Assembly (NCBI RefSeq): GCF_021155765.1
Contig: NC_060107.1
Coordinates: forward strand, 3,793,501 to 3,857,500
Source: Diprion similis
Lineage: Eukaryota > Arthropoda > Insecta > Hymenoptera > Diprionidae
DNA: 64,000 nt
Direction: 5' to 3'
Each line of letters starts with the position of its first letter. The stretch's first letter is position 1. The translations under genes and the position numbers were made by a program. This document shows, piece after piece, positions 39,302-52,400 of the stretch. The notes beneath the pieces were generated by a model, which was given only the letters and a program-made list of their open reading frames with translations, was not told the DNA's origin and ran no database searches.

Positions 39302-42300
39302 ATGGTCATGATGGCTGGAATGGACGATCACGAGCGGAAAGTAGTCGTCGAGTTCTGCCACCTCCTCGAGAAGAGTAAACAGTTGTTCAACGGGCTCCGC
39401 GACCTGCCTCAATACGGTCACAAGCAATGGCAGGCCTACTTCGGGCGCACCTTCGACATCTACACGAAACTATGGAAGTTCCAGCAGCAGCACAGGTTAG
39501 TAATTTGCCCCGCTAATTCGCTACCCCTAAAAGTGCAAGTTCCTCGGTGAGGACGAGTGAGGAAAACGCGGTCCTGAGAGTTTTTGTACGTTCATGATGA
39601 GGGCGATCTGGACCACCATGCGGAGGCCACCATGACCATGTGACCAATAGCTGATCGTTGTTGTAGGATAATACTCGACACGAAGTACGGATTGAAGCGT
39701 TGGCAGATCGGGGAGATAGCGAGCAAGATCGGGCAGCTGTACTACCACTACTACCTGAGGACCAGCGAGACCAGCTACCTCCACGAGGCTTATTCCTTTT
39801 ACGCGGCCATAAGGGGCCGCGCTTACTACAGTCGAGCTGCTAAGGAGGACAGGTCTGATCTGATGGTAAAGAAGCTGCGGTACTACGCAAGGTTCATCGT
39901 CGTGTGTTTACTGCTGAACAAGATGAAGCTGGTCCGGGAGTTGGTGCAAGAACTCGACGCCCAGATAGCGGACTACACCAGCACCTACGAGCCCGAAGAC
40001 CAGGTCGAGTGGAACCTCGTCCTCGACGAGATAAAGGCCTTCGTAAAGGCGGAGGCGGCGGTCGGGGTTCTCCACGCGGACGCGAACCCCGTCGTCCTGA
40101 CCCACCGACTCGGCCCCCTGACCTCGCCACCCGTAGAACGTTCACCACCCATGTGCCTATCTCTGCAGGAGATCCTGATCGTCGGCAACTGTTCCGACCA
40201 AGTTAAGTTCAGCGAATTGTCAATGGACATGTTCAGGATGCTGCAGACCCTCGAAAGGGAACCCAGGGAGGACCCGACCCACCTCCACGACGCCTCGCCC
40301 GCCGGTAGGCTGCCTTTCAGGCCGGGGCCCTACCCCGCCGAAAACGGGGCCCCGCGCCGCGATAACCCCCACAAGTATCTACTCTACAAGCCAACCTACA
40401 GCCAGGTCCAGGTCTTCCTGGCTAGCGGGTTCAAGGAGCTGCCCGCGAACGGGGCTCTGCTTCTTTACCTCTCGGCAGACGGCTGCTTCTCGACCGTCAA
40501 ACAGCCGGAAGAGAGTAAGTTGCTTCGATACCTTCTTCAATCGATGCGGAACTTTTTATCAGCATGGCATAGGACAAGGTACCAGACCAATTGGACTGAG
40601 TTGTACCTTCTTTAAAGCGGTCCAATTCGTTTGGTGGTCTGTCCTACCCTACTTTCCCCTAAAGTGTCCCATAGCCTCACCATGCTCCAACGGTCTACTT
40701 GTAGCAATCGTATACGCGATGAACTATAGCTTCTTTTGAGACGCCATACGATGTCTTCCATCATAGGGCTTCCTTGCAGAGGACAAGGTACCAGACCAAT
40801 TGGACTGAGATGTACCTTCTTTAAAGCGGTCCAATTCGCTTGGTGGTCTTTCCTACCCTACTTTCTCCTAATGTATCCAATAGCCTGACCATGCTCCAAC
40901 GGTCTACTTGTAGTAATCGTATACGCGGTGAACTATAGCTTCTTTTAAGACGCCATACGATGTCTTCCATGCACCACTTACAGAGTGTGAACGCAGGGTG
41001 CAAATGTAAGAGAATCGAAACCCCCCCCCCCCCCCCCCCATCGTATTATACTTATAATCATACAAGAAACGTCAGTTACAACACCCTATGATCGATATAC
41101 TCGTAATTATTTGTTCCACTGTACGAGACTTCGATCGATATTCACGCTCAAGTTTCACTAGGCATGTTGTTAATGTCGGATACATTGTTGTTTTTGTTGT
41201 TGTTTTATCTTTCTTTCTCTTTCCCTTTTGCACGATTGCCGCGAATTTTCACGCGTACTTCCAACCCCCCTCATCTAAGCCTAATAAACTTTGTTCGCCT
41301 TTTGCTTGCAGTGGGGTACGACCTGGGGGGAGTTTCTACGAGCAGTAAACGCGACCCGGAACACGGGAAGAGGCCGACGGGAGGAAAGGAGCCCCACTGT
41401 CTTTACCCCGGTGACCTCTACCCCTTCACACGGAAACCCCTCTTCGTCGTCGTCGACTCGGACAACAGTTTCGTGTTCCAACAGATACCTCGGTACTTTG
41501 GACAACCGCTGATGGTCCTGATGTCGCCTCAAGACACGCCGCCGACCTTGAGGGACCTTCGCCACGGAGGAAGCCTGTTCACTCTATTCCTCCACGCGCC
41601 TCTCGCCGCATTCTGCCTTATTTGCAACGTGGGTAGCCTTCCCATTCACCATTGGGAGCGATGCCAGACCTACGTAGAGCGTTTCCTGGTCGAGGCTAGT
41701 CGCCTGGTTACGCGTTCGCGATGCGGTAAGATTCTGCGTCCCTCCCGTCATCCTGTGAGTTATGATCGCCCCGATTTCGCGTTGCCTTTTCCCCCCTCAT
41801 AACGGTTCTTATTTTTTTACTTTTCCTCCTCACCAAACTTGGGTTCAACGAATTTTCGACCCATTTTCAAAACTTGACCATCTGCCAAGTCTCGATATGG
41901 ATCCAACCCGCCACTCAAACGAGCACAATGTCTATGATCCATAACCGCGTCTTTGCTTTTGCCTTTGAATATCACACGAGCAGCACAACTGCCCAAGAAA
42001 GGAAACTCTCGAATCATCCGTCCCATCAAGCGTGTATTCAAAGCGATTAGGTATCGTAGTCTGATAAATTCGAAAATGAAAATTGCACGTAGGTGAAAAC
42101 AAGGTGAAAACAGCTCGTTACCAACGGTAAAACAAGATCGTTTCCCTGTATTTAGGTGTTTCAAAGAACCCAACTACAGTATAAAACATACATATTTATA
42201 TCGAACGGAAAACACAGTCGAAGCAAGTCGAAGCACTAACAACTCGACTAGGATTAATTATGACCAGACGGAAATCGTTCCCAGACACGAGAACTCATTA

Positions 42301-42780
42301 TTGCGTAACGTCGCCTGTCTACCAGCACGACACAAAGTTGGCTCTTAAGAACTGTACCAACTAGCAACTAGCTAACAGATTGAGAGAGAATAATTTTCCA
42401 ACCATTCAACCTAGAAACTTGAATTATAATTGTTCGGAACGAACCTCAAGGTAGATAAATCCTTAGACCCCGTAGTCCCAACGTCACGTTTTCATTTCAA
42501 GTCCATTCCTCTCCTTACTATTTATGATATTCCAGAAACCAGCGTCCTGCAATTCTTCGGTGACGATTTTCTGAGGCTGCTCCTTGTCCGCTATGTGTTC
42601 TGCGACGTGGTCCTGCACCTGCACAGGTCCTTCCGAGGACGCCAACAGCGGCCCCGGTGTCATCCACCTCTGCCGGAAGCGGAAGTCCTCGAGCATCCAA
42701 CCCTGCACCACCTTGTTCTAGACCTCGCGGCCTGCATCGACGCTCGCGACCATTTCCCCGACAGCAGCGAACTCGCCTGA
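39302..42780 (+). CDS. SCAI: SCAI, suppressor of cancer cell invasion homologue, complete
   Basis: Four coding exons join in phase: 39302-39495, 39667-40514, 41312-41725 and 42536-42780, giving a predicted 566 residues (human SCAI is about 606). The first ATG in the open frame is at 39302. Landmarks seen in order are GLKRWQIGEIASKIGQLYYH after the first junction, LLLYLSADGCFST, LYPGDLYPFTRKPLF, GSLFTLFLHAPLAAF and LQFFGDDFLRLLLVRY near the C-terminus. These match the SCAI family along its length. In vertebrates SCAI is a nuclear cofactor that represses MRTF/SRF transcription and acts with 53BP1 in double-strand-break repair; those roles come from the family. Splice sites are AG/GTTAGT, AGA/GTAAGT and GCG/GTAAGA. 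Intron 2 (797 nt) carries a 191-bp tandem duplication and a poly(C) tract. The gene stands alone, with its own polyadenylation signal at 42874. Confidence 0.95.
40571..40970. repeat. tandem duplication in SCAI intron 2
   Basis: Two 191-bp units (40571-40761 and 40780-40970), separated by 18 bp, are about 95% alike by eye. Each begins with an imperfect inverted repeat, AGGACAAGGTACCAGACCAA versus GTTTGGTGGTCTGTCCT. The unit is not seen elsewhere in the window. Confidence 0.9.
41021..41039. repeat. poly(C) tract, 19 nt, in SCAI intron 2
   Basis: The run lies 51 bp after the tandem duplication and would be poly(C) in the SCAI pre-mRNA. Confidence 0.95.
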
Positions 42781-42873
42781 CCCCGGCGTCCCTCCTACCC
42801 GGCAATCGACACAGCCACCTCCTTGCCTCCCTACCACGATCATTATAACTATTGCAATTACAATTACAACTGC

Positions 42874-42879
42874 AATAAA
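42874..42879 (+). terminator. polyadenylation signal of SCAI
   Basis: AATAAA lies 94 nt after the SCAI stop codon and is the first canonical hexamer downstream. Confidence 0.7.
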
Positions 42880-42996
42880 ATCGTTACATTGAGACCTCAT
42901 TAAAACGCGTCTCGGACTTGTGTCTGTTCAATGTGCCATGATACGTTATACATAATTATACTTACATATGCATATAATGATTATACATATACATTA

Positions 42997-43609
42997 GGGT
43001 GGCGCAAAAAAACCGACTATTTTTTTTTTTTTTCGAGTTTCGTGTGACAAAATGTTAGTTTTTGATGTTTTAAAAGCCCACTCCGAAGAACAGCTCAAAA
43101 AAAAAAAATTTCAAGAGGTCGTTCCAAATTTTTTTAAATGTCAAAAATCGTCAAAAAATTAAATTAAAAAAATTATATTTTCGGTATTTTGTTTGATTTT
43201 TAATTCATGTCGTGGTGTATTGTTATCGATTCTTTCTTACTAAATTAAAGAAAAAAAATTTATGAAATTTTAATATGAATATTAAAAGGTCGCTCGAAAA
43301 GATCTAAAGAAATGCAACAAAAAATTGAAAAAAAATTATGAGGGACCTTTCCAAATTCAAATTTTGAACTGAAACTTTCGGAAACTTATTTTTATTTTTT
43401 GTCTATAAAATTATACCGTAACGAGAAAAAAAAATTGAAGAAAAAAAAATCGATTTTTGACAATTTCTGACGTTTTAAAAAATGTGGAGCGACCTCTTAA
43501 AATTTTTTTTTTGAACTGTCCTTTGGAGTGGGGTTTTAAAACATCAAAAACTAACATTTTGTCACACGAGACTCAGAAAAAAAAAATAGTCGGTTTTTTC
43601 GCGCCACCC
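42997..43609. mobile_element. TA-flanked long inverted-repeat element, GGGTGGCGC termini
   Basis: The 613-bp body lies between TA dinucleotides. GGGTGGCGCAAAAAAACCGA pairs with TCGGTTTTTTCGCGCCACCC. The arms continue through TTTGTCACACGA and AACATTTTGTCAC words for at least 150 bp each side. The AT-rich centre has no open frame. It lies just downstream of SCAI. Confidence 0.85.
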
Positions 43610-43611
43610 TA

Positions 43612-45606
43612 ATATACATATAGTTCATAATTCAGAAGGTGAGCTTTTTTCGGTCATCAGTTTTATGTTCTATAAACTTATAACACCGAGGCATGAAGAT
43701 CGCGTCACGAGTTGCAGTAGATAGTTACTTTTCAAAAAGTCAATATACCATTTCGATTTCAACGGGCTTACATAACTGACGACTGATCGTAAATCTTACC
43801 AACAGATCGAACTATAGCATAAACACTGTTTCAAGTAAACCGACTGTCAAGTTGACGAAGAGAAGAAATACATGCTACTGCACGATGTGAAGCCTTTAAT
43901 TCCATTTCGTAGGTCAAGTTTCTATTTGCTTCAGCTTCTCAAAAAAAGTCTCCTCAATCAAAGTTCAACTCAGTGAACAAAAAAACTTAGCTAACATATT
44001 ATCAGAAAGAAATTCGACTTGGGAAATGGATAATGGAAATGGCGATTTTTTAGCGAATTTAAAAAATCGGTGAGCATCTTTGAAAACAAATAATTACGAT
44101 AATCTGCAGAAGGAAAGATTGACGAGTAAATTTAACTCGGTAATAAGTACAGAAGCCACGGCGAGCAGCTTACTCGACAATGTCTAGATGGATATGTGAA
44201 CCGTAATTAGAAACCGCGATAATGCATATTCCATTCAGTCCGCATCCTTCATACATAAACCCTCGTCAACTCGACGGTCAGATCCCATCCTGCATTGAAT
44301 GTTTCGGTCAAATTTCACGAATATACAAAGACTGACCCATTGGGCAGTTTCGACGGTTTGTATTTGGTTTGTCCAGTATCCACGGTACCCTAATTACTAA
44401 AAACGGACTCTCCCGTCCATAAATTGTCCGTTTTTCACGCTGTATTTTGGCCGAAATTCGTCTTTTCATATCTAGGTAGTAAATTGTTTAACAATGCTTA
44501 CAATTAACGCGTGCAAGTGTATAAACAAGGTAGGGATATGACGATGGTGGAGAAGCGTTAAAAAAAAAAAATGGGAAGTTGAAAAAAAGCCACATGAATG
44601 AATGAATGAATAAATAAATAAATAAATGATACACAGACACACATGCATGTATACACACGAGTTCAACACCAACAAAACAAAAAAAAAAAGAAAGAAATAT
44701 TAGGTATACACACTATATATACATATATGATACACAAAACGTTTCACTCTCGTGCGTAGGTAAACCCACGAAATTCACGTTTATAAATAAACAAAGCTTC
44801 GCGTTCGCCACGCGTTTTCTCAAGTTTTCGATATTAAATCAGGACTTATACATGGGTTTTTCAAAAGGCGTATTCGTATGCGCGAAAACGTATTCAACTG
44901 CAGAATAAGAGTAAGAAGAAGACGCAGCAGTCTCTGTGGATCCTAAAATAACCGAACACGTCCATACACGACATGATAGCAAAGAAGATAGCAGCAGTTT
45001 GGACACGCACAGAAGCATTTGGGGAAAATAGCCACGCTGGCTATAGATTTCCTCGATATACACCCACGCTGTTTAGCACCGCGTGTGACGTCAGCGGTGC
45101 ATCAGCGTTCTATCGCTCGGTGGACACTTATTCCTATTTATGTAGAGCTGGGAGAGGATGAAGAGTGAGAAACGTAGGGAAAATCGAAAATTTCGGTGTT
45201 TTTTCACCGATCCGTAATCCCTTCGATCTCCGGGTTCCTCGAACCCGTCGCAGGTTGCGCAACTCGTTAGGGTCATCGGCGGTTGATGGTCCGGTCAATC
45301 GACTCTCATTGCCGGCAAGATCAGTCTCGCCAAAGAGAATAGGAAAGGCTATAAATAATGGCGCCCAAAGAGAGATCCCCGAGCGTTTCTTGGCCGAGTC
45401 CGGTGTAATCAGGTTCGACCCTGCAGAGGTGTGCGCGCCGCGACGCGACACTGACCGGGTCCGGTCCGTTCAAAAGTTGCATTAAAACTGCAGGAGTCAG
45501 GTCGCGTTAACGGCTCGTCGTCATGGCTTGACGCCTGAAGATCAGCCCGACGAAAGAGACGGTGAAGAGGTGGGAGTTGAAGGTTCGCGATCACCAGGAC
45601 TCGGAG
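43612..45606. other. intergenic DNA before the tail-anchored protein gene
   Basis: AT-rich to about 44.9 kb, then GC-rich toward 45.2-45.8 kb, which is the likely promoter of the downstream gene. No coding sequence recognised. Confidence 0.45.
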
Positions 45607-45815
45607 ATGGCTGACCGGGGTGGCGAGAAGGGCCGGACCTCGAGGGCCTCGTCGACCTCGAGTTTGGGCCGCGAAGTTCGCTGCGGTTGTCAGTTTTACC
45701 AAAGCGATTCCTTGCTGCCGGAACGGAAGGCGATGATAGGTCGACCCTCTTCGAGGACAGCGATGCAGACACCACCGCCGATGGTTTCCGGTCGTATGGT
45801 CCAGGCAGACAGATG
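45607..45815 (+). other. probable 5' untranslated exon of the tail-anchored protein gene
   Basis: A GC-rich stretch ends in a strong donor (ATG/GTGAGT at 45816). The ATG-initiated frame from 45607 would run into a stop if spliced directly before the ATG at 46492, so it is more likely a uORF than the true N-terminus. Another frame is phase-compatible but lacks an upstream ATG. The exon's 5' limit is unknown; 45607 is only the uORF start. This is a promoter-proximal exon inferred from the donor and GC content. Confidence 0.35.
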
Positions 45816-46491
45816 GTGAGTAGATATAGGTTCGAGGTTCTGTTTTGATTGGGGTACATAAAGCTTAGCAGAGCGCGGATGGTGTGTAAGAGAGAGAATC
45901 TCTCTGCCTGTATCATCCGGCATTTCAATCGCCGATTGGAGAACCGCGATTTCGTCATTGCGGACACCATCGCCATCGCGTTCTCGCTTAGTGTCCGAGC
46001 TATTTAGGGTCCGCCCGGCTGGCTATAGATAGAATCATCGGTCAGCTCGCAGTACCTCGTCCAGCGGCGACGAGGCATCTCCATCTCTCACCTTATTCCT
46101 CCGCATCTCCTCTATACGCGCCAATTCTGCATAGCCATGAAAAAACGAACCAGAAAACACCAGGGACCTTATACCGGGGTGGTGCAGGTGTAAAGGGGAA
46201 AAAATTTTAAGAAGAAGAAGAAAAGAAGAAAAAAATAACCAAAACCGTGGAACCGCGGAAAAAACGGATCCGCAATTGTGCCGGGGAGAAGATAAACCGA
46301 GACTAGTGTGTTCCTTAATTTTTACCATTTCTCGTCGCGCCAATTGCCCGCGAAGTTCTCTTTCGGTATCGTTAACTTTTGATTTTGAACTCGTTGGTAT
46401 CACCTCGAGTCCTCCCGTTTTACCCCCTCTTTTCGCAACACCCTCATCGGGATCCAAGGGTGGTGCCTGGTCTTTTCCCGCATATACCAAG

Positions 46492-49400
46492 ATGTCGTCT
46501 GCCCTTAGCGAGCACGAATACGAGCCGATCGGGACTCCGGCGTTGCTGATGGCCAGGAGCAACGCCAGCACACCTGGAACCACTGCGCCGGTGGTGCGGA
46601 TCAACGACACGGACGTCGTACACGTCGCTGATAGCGACGAGAGCATCGACGCCCAGGAACGAAGACTGTACACCTCGAACAAGTTGGTCCTCGACGGGGA
46701 CGTCGTCGTGCCTCTCGACGGCGAGATCGAGGATAACGCGATGCAGGCACGAGAACTCGGCGACAATGGCGACACGTCCGAGGACCAAGAGACACCCCAA
46801 CAGCTACAGGATCGTCTCGAGGAGCGTTTCCTAAACGCAGCGACACCCTGCACCGAGTCCAGAACGGATGCTGAGATCAATACGAGTCAGGTAGCTCACC
46901 CACACTATGCACCTTCATTTTACCTCTCACTCCGTCTAGGTAGCTTATGCACTTTCTCTCTCTCTCTTTCTCTCTCTCTCTCTCCTTATCACACCGCACT
47001 TACGAGAGAAATGCATTTTTTCTTCACGGCTGCGCGGAGAGCACAATTTACTCTTTACAAAAATATGCCGCCTTGAGTAATAATTTTTTTTTTTTTTTTT
47101 TCGCTTTTCGTTACCATGTGGGTTATCAATTATTCATATATTTTTGTACGTTTTTCTTTTTGGAAAAAAATGTAGTTAACCGAAATTATTAGACGATATC
47201 AATTATTTTCGGAGCCTTTAATTAGATTTCTGTACGCTACTATAGCGGAATACTTGGAGCAAAACCTAGATGGATGAGGAATAATTTCATTCGTCAGAGT
47301 TTCATTGTTTTTTTTTATTTTGTTATTTTTTTTAACAATCTCGATAACTACTCCGAGTCTAGGGGTGAAGTTGAATTATTAACGGAGTCGTAGATCGTAC
47401 GCTGGTTCCGTTTGAGTATTTAAAAGTTGTGTAGAAAGTTTGGAACCAGTACGAAAAGCTTTTGTGACTTTAATCCTGGTAAAGTAGGCTTCTAACGACT
47501 TTGAGTCTTAATAAGTCGGGGAAATTTCAGTCGCGTTGTTTCGCGTTGTTTCGCGTTTTTGCCCACCTGTTATCGGCGAATATTATATTACACGAAAATA
47601 TTTCCCGACTCTAAAATCTCGTGTAATTATAACAGATCAATACGAATCCGAATACGAGAAATTTACATAACTAGTATACCTACATATATGCATATTGATC
47701 CAAAATAATCGAATTCAATTTTAAGTCTATTTGTATGATCAGATAAGTTTGAATTACCAAAGTCTAAAGTTCCTATTTTTTTTTTTGCAATATCGAGCTA
47801 AGAACAATTAATTATTAAACACCGAACACATCTGAACTTGAACTCATAGAAATGCCCTTAAAAACTATCGAATTTCCAACGCGAAATTAAACGCGACGAA
47901 TGTTTAGTTATCCGTATACCTATGTGTGTGCGTAGATTTATTTTTTCTTTTTTTTTTTTTTTTTTTTTTTTTTTCATCGTATCTGTACAGCGAAGACTTG
48001 AAGTAGCCGTGATTCAACGAGGCTGTGACGCAAAAGATTCTAAAACAGTCCGGAACCGAGCGCAAACAACTGTTTGTCTCTGTGCCCGGTCGGTTTAAGA
48101 CTCGCGCGACACGTTCAAGTATGAAAATAAATCATCTCAACAAACGGGCTTATTGTTAGATACACATAGAACGCTGACGTAAAAGTTTGCACTTTGAAAT
48201 GCACACGCAAATCGATTCGGTATCGATATTTGAAATAGAAAAGAATAAAGGGCGAAGTTTAAAGTCGCAGTAAACAACCGATAAAATGCCAAATCTAATT
48301 AGACGCTGTTGGCACTTGCCGATAATAATTAATCCGGCTATATAGTACAAATACGACAAATTCCAAGGAGAGGGGAGAAAAATCTGATCGATGATACGAA
48401 TCTTCGCATCGTTGATAATCGATGAGGTGAATTGAAAGACGTTGCTTAAAATTCTTTGAACAAGATTGGTTTTCGAATGGAATAAAATAGATAAATAAAT
48501 GAAACTTTTAACCGTTTTTCAATTCTCCTGTTCAATTATACATTGCGTATTCAAAAATGTAGGTAATATCGTGGAAAAAAATGAGGAGAAATGTATTTTG
48601 CACTGCATGGAGGAATAATCTCTGACCTAAATGAAATTCTTACGATGTTGGCGAGGTAAAAAAAAAACATAAAAAAAAAAAAAAAAAAAACGTTACTCGC
48701 AGCAGCATCGCTCGACTCCGAAACTCCGGAGTCTCTGCTCTCTGTTACCTAACTTATTCAAGAACCGCGGAGGTAATATTAGCATTTCGTGTGGAAAATA
48801 GGCCGCGCCCACAACCAAAAGCCACACAGCTCTGTATATCGGTGTGCGGTTTACGAACTGTTTAATACAAGCGAGTTGTATGTACCTGTAGTAGCTATCT
48901 CTGCATTAAACGTATATAAATAAACTCGTTGGATTGCTGGGATTTTTGGTGAAAAATGACGAAAATCGAGAATTGAATGAAATTTTGTGGGAAAATTGAG
49001 GGTCTTGAATGCAGGGAAAAATGAAAACACGTCTCCTGAAACCCTTTCGCTGTTAATTTCAGGTGGACTCATCGGCCCTGGAGGAGCTTCCGCTCCGTCG
49101 CGGCGCTCGGGGTTTTCCCCAGCGGTTGCGTTCTCAAGCAGGAAAGCTGCGCTCCCGTCTACGAGGAATACAACGGCCGAGTTTCTCGTTGCCGGAACGA
49201 CAAAAGACAGATAACAAGATGACGAAAACGACGAAAGTTGAAAAGCCGAAGGTGGTGAAGCCGAAGGGTGAAAAATCGCGGTTTTCGCTACCGGATAGAC
49301 CGAAGTTCTCGATGCCAGAGCGGCCAAAATTCAACTTTCCAGATCGGGCCAAATTCTCGATGCCCGAGCGGCCAAAGTTCAGCATGAAACGGCCCAACAT

Positions 49401-52400
49401 AAATCTGCCGACTTTGGGCCGCGTCCGGAAGCCACTGAAGGAGCGACAGAACTCGAGCGAGTCAAACTCCAGCGCAAAACGCAATATATTTGACTTTTCA
49501 ACGTACCCAAGACTCTTCGACAGAAAGTCGAAGAACCGGGGCGAATACGCGACGTCGTCGCCGAAGGCGTCGCGCGGCCAGTCACCGGAAGTCGCGACCG
49601 TTCCCCGGGTCAAAAAGAAGGCCCCGATCGGTGCGAGATGGGTGCAAAAATTCTCGGACCTAAAATTTGCGGACGACGAACCGGAGAGTGCGGTCGAACG
49701 TTCGAAGCCCTGGCGCCATCCTTCGATAGAGGAACCCCAAGTCGCCTTCCGACGCGAGGCAACTGAATCCAGAGAGCGACTTCCCTGGGAGGAATCCGAT
49801 GACCGTTCAATCGAGCCACCGGCACCGCCGCCTCCGCTTCCCGACGAAATCGCCGACGAAGAATCCCGCGAAGATCACGGGATCCGGGACCGAGAAGAGG
49901 ACGAGGACGTCGACTACGAAGAGGACTCCGCGGACATCGAGAACCGACGAATAATAGTCGCTCTTCCTCTGGGTCAGGGCCTGCTGCAGAGTCCCGAAGA
50001 CGAGTTGGCAGCGCACATCGTCGAGGAGGTTCCCGACCCGAGACTCTATCCTCGTGGATTACGCGGCGAGTCCTTGGAAGAGGAGATGCGAAGGCGAGGA
50101 GCTAAGGACAAGTGGCGACACGAATCGGACGAGGAGATGGCCGAGGAACGACCGGAGAAGGTTGAGATCGGGGGACGGGATCCGTACGGACACGATGAAT
50201 ACTCCGGAGAAATGGTAGCCGAAGACGGTTACGGGGGTGAATTCATGCCGATCGATCCCCCGATGAAATACGTTTTGGAGCGCGAGCAGACGCCGGAGGA
50301 TTCGAGTATGCGGTCCGACCGGGAACAGCAGTCCAGCGGGAGTTCGTCGGACCGTCGACGACGCGGTGTCCTCGAGGAAATAGACTCGGACGAGTTCTTC
50401 CTCCGCGCCAAGGGGATAAGTCAGGACGACATGAACCTGGGCCGGTTTCTGGCGAGCGAAATCCGCGACGCTTTTAGACCAACGGCAAACGCCCTCGCCG
50501 ATCAGGAACTGGATCTCCATCCACCGACGCGTCCCGTCCGCACCAGGTCCCTCAGGAAGAAGCGGAGGGACGAAACGCCCCCGGAATCCTACGACGCGAC
50601 GCCGCCGGCCCGTCCGAAGAGGGACAGACGACGCAGCGAAGACTCAGTCAGGGTTGACGAGTACGAGAGCTATTTGCCAGAAAGAACCGGAAGTGTTTCG
50701 GGCTCTCGACACCGCGTTATGTACCAGACTGAAGCTGTTCCCCGAGCCGTTGAACCTCTGGATGATATCGTGGTCGTCAAGCCGGCTCGCAGGAAGTCCA
50801 GGTCCGTCGCCAGGAGCTGCTCGGATTTTGGATCTGACGTTCTTCCGCCTCGTCCTACGCCCCCCACCCCCCCTGTTGCACCACGACGCCGGAAACGAGG
50901 CCGTCGTAATATCGACGCCAACGGAAACGGGCCGTACCTTAACGGCCACGGACCAACAACCGCCGTCTGCAACGGACATCGTCGGGACGTCGAGTGGTCG
51001 GAGGGAATCGACTATCCCCCTGAGGTGAGAGAAAAATTATTCTTCAATTTTGCACGAATTTTAAAGAAAAAGTAAGATGATAAAAGAATTTATATAAAGT
51101 TTCGGAAGACATCAAAATTTGTAGAAAAGGATTCCGCCCCATTATTTGCGGGATTTTTGGTTCGGGTGAAAATGTAGAAAGTTAGAATATAGAAAGGCCA
51201 AAAAACGTAGCGCCGTTAAAATTCTGACAGTTCGCTGTTTTGGTCTTCTATACTTTAAGGGGTACTACAATGAAATTTTGATAATATTGAGTCTTTGAAT
51301 TTTGAAACGACTAAAAAAGATGTGATCAAAAATTCCTCCCAACAAAATTTATATTATGGTAATAGGTGTCCTGAAAAAAAATTTTAATCTTCTGCGATGA
51401 AAGTGCATGCGCAAGGAACTTTTGGGAGTAGTACGCTAAATATTTTCTGCCAAAAGTTCCTTGCGCATGCACTTTCATCGCAGAAGATTGAAAATTTTTT
51501 TCAGGACACCTATTACCATAATATAAATTTTGTTGGGAGGAATTTATGATCACATCTTTTTAGTCATTTGAAAATGAAAAAACTCGATACCACCGAAATT
51601 TCACCGAAGTCCCTCCTTAACAGGACTTTGCAAATTCTTTCCCAATTTCCAAAACCACCCTGCAACCTTACATAAAAATTTTCCAGGTTTCTAATGAGCC
51701 AGAAAACTTGAATCGCGAACAATTGCAGACCCTGGTGAACCGTCTGGATCACGAGTACATAGAGCCAGCTCCAATCGCGCCAAAGCGCAGATCGAGGTCG
51801 CGGGGAACCTCGGTGGCAGACGACGACAGAACATCGAGAGGAGCCGAGTCGCTGCCGGAGGTGAGCTACCTCGACGAGGAGGACGGAGCGGGCCAGGAGA
51901 CGGACTCACGTGACCTCCCGGGTTACGCTGTTGTCGACAAACGGGAAAAGCCTCCGAGGCCACCACCGCCGAGGAGACGTCGCGAGAAGTTCGCCACGTC
52001 GCCGAGAACCCCACCGTCAACGGCGATCCCGACAGTCCCAGTGCGGCCCACCCGAGCCTACAGCACTTTGGGACCCGCAGCGAGACGGCGGTCGCCCTCC
52101 GAGGACAGGTCGGTAAACCAGATGGATGTCACGCCGTATACAGAGCTCGACTCCGACGACCCGGACTGCAACGATCTGCAGAGCGGTCAGGTTGTCAACA
52201 AGATTCAAGGCCGGCCACTTCCAGCTCCACCACGACCACCCAGATCGCGTCGCGACGCTCCGGATCAGGTCAGCACAATCTCAAACGGCCTCGGCGAGGT
52301 TGCCGCATCTACCCAGACAGACCCGCTGCCTGACGACGTGGTGATCGAGGAAGAGGTCACCAGGGCGAGACTCGTTATGACACCGTCTCGAGCTGGTTCT

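Noticed and set aside
40515-40613. C-terminal extension of SCAI exon 2 by read-through
   Set aside because: The frame continues only into the intronic duplication; the GTAAGT donor at 40515 restores the conserved SCAI continuation.
7781-41039. CRISPR-like or satellite array
   Set aside because: The repeats are microsatellites, homopolymers and pairwise duplications. There are no regularly spaced repeats with unique spacers, as expected for a eukaryotic genome.
42997-43609. Autonomous transposon
   Set aside because: No transposase frame in this or any other foldback element of the window.
46276-46491. Upstream extension of the tail-anchored protein frame
   Set aside because: The extension looks intronic, lacks a promoter-proximal ATG context and runs straight into the better ATG at 46492.
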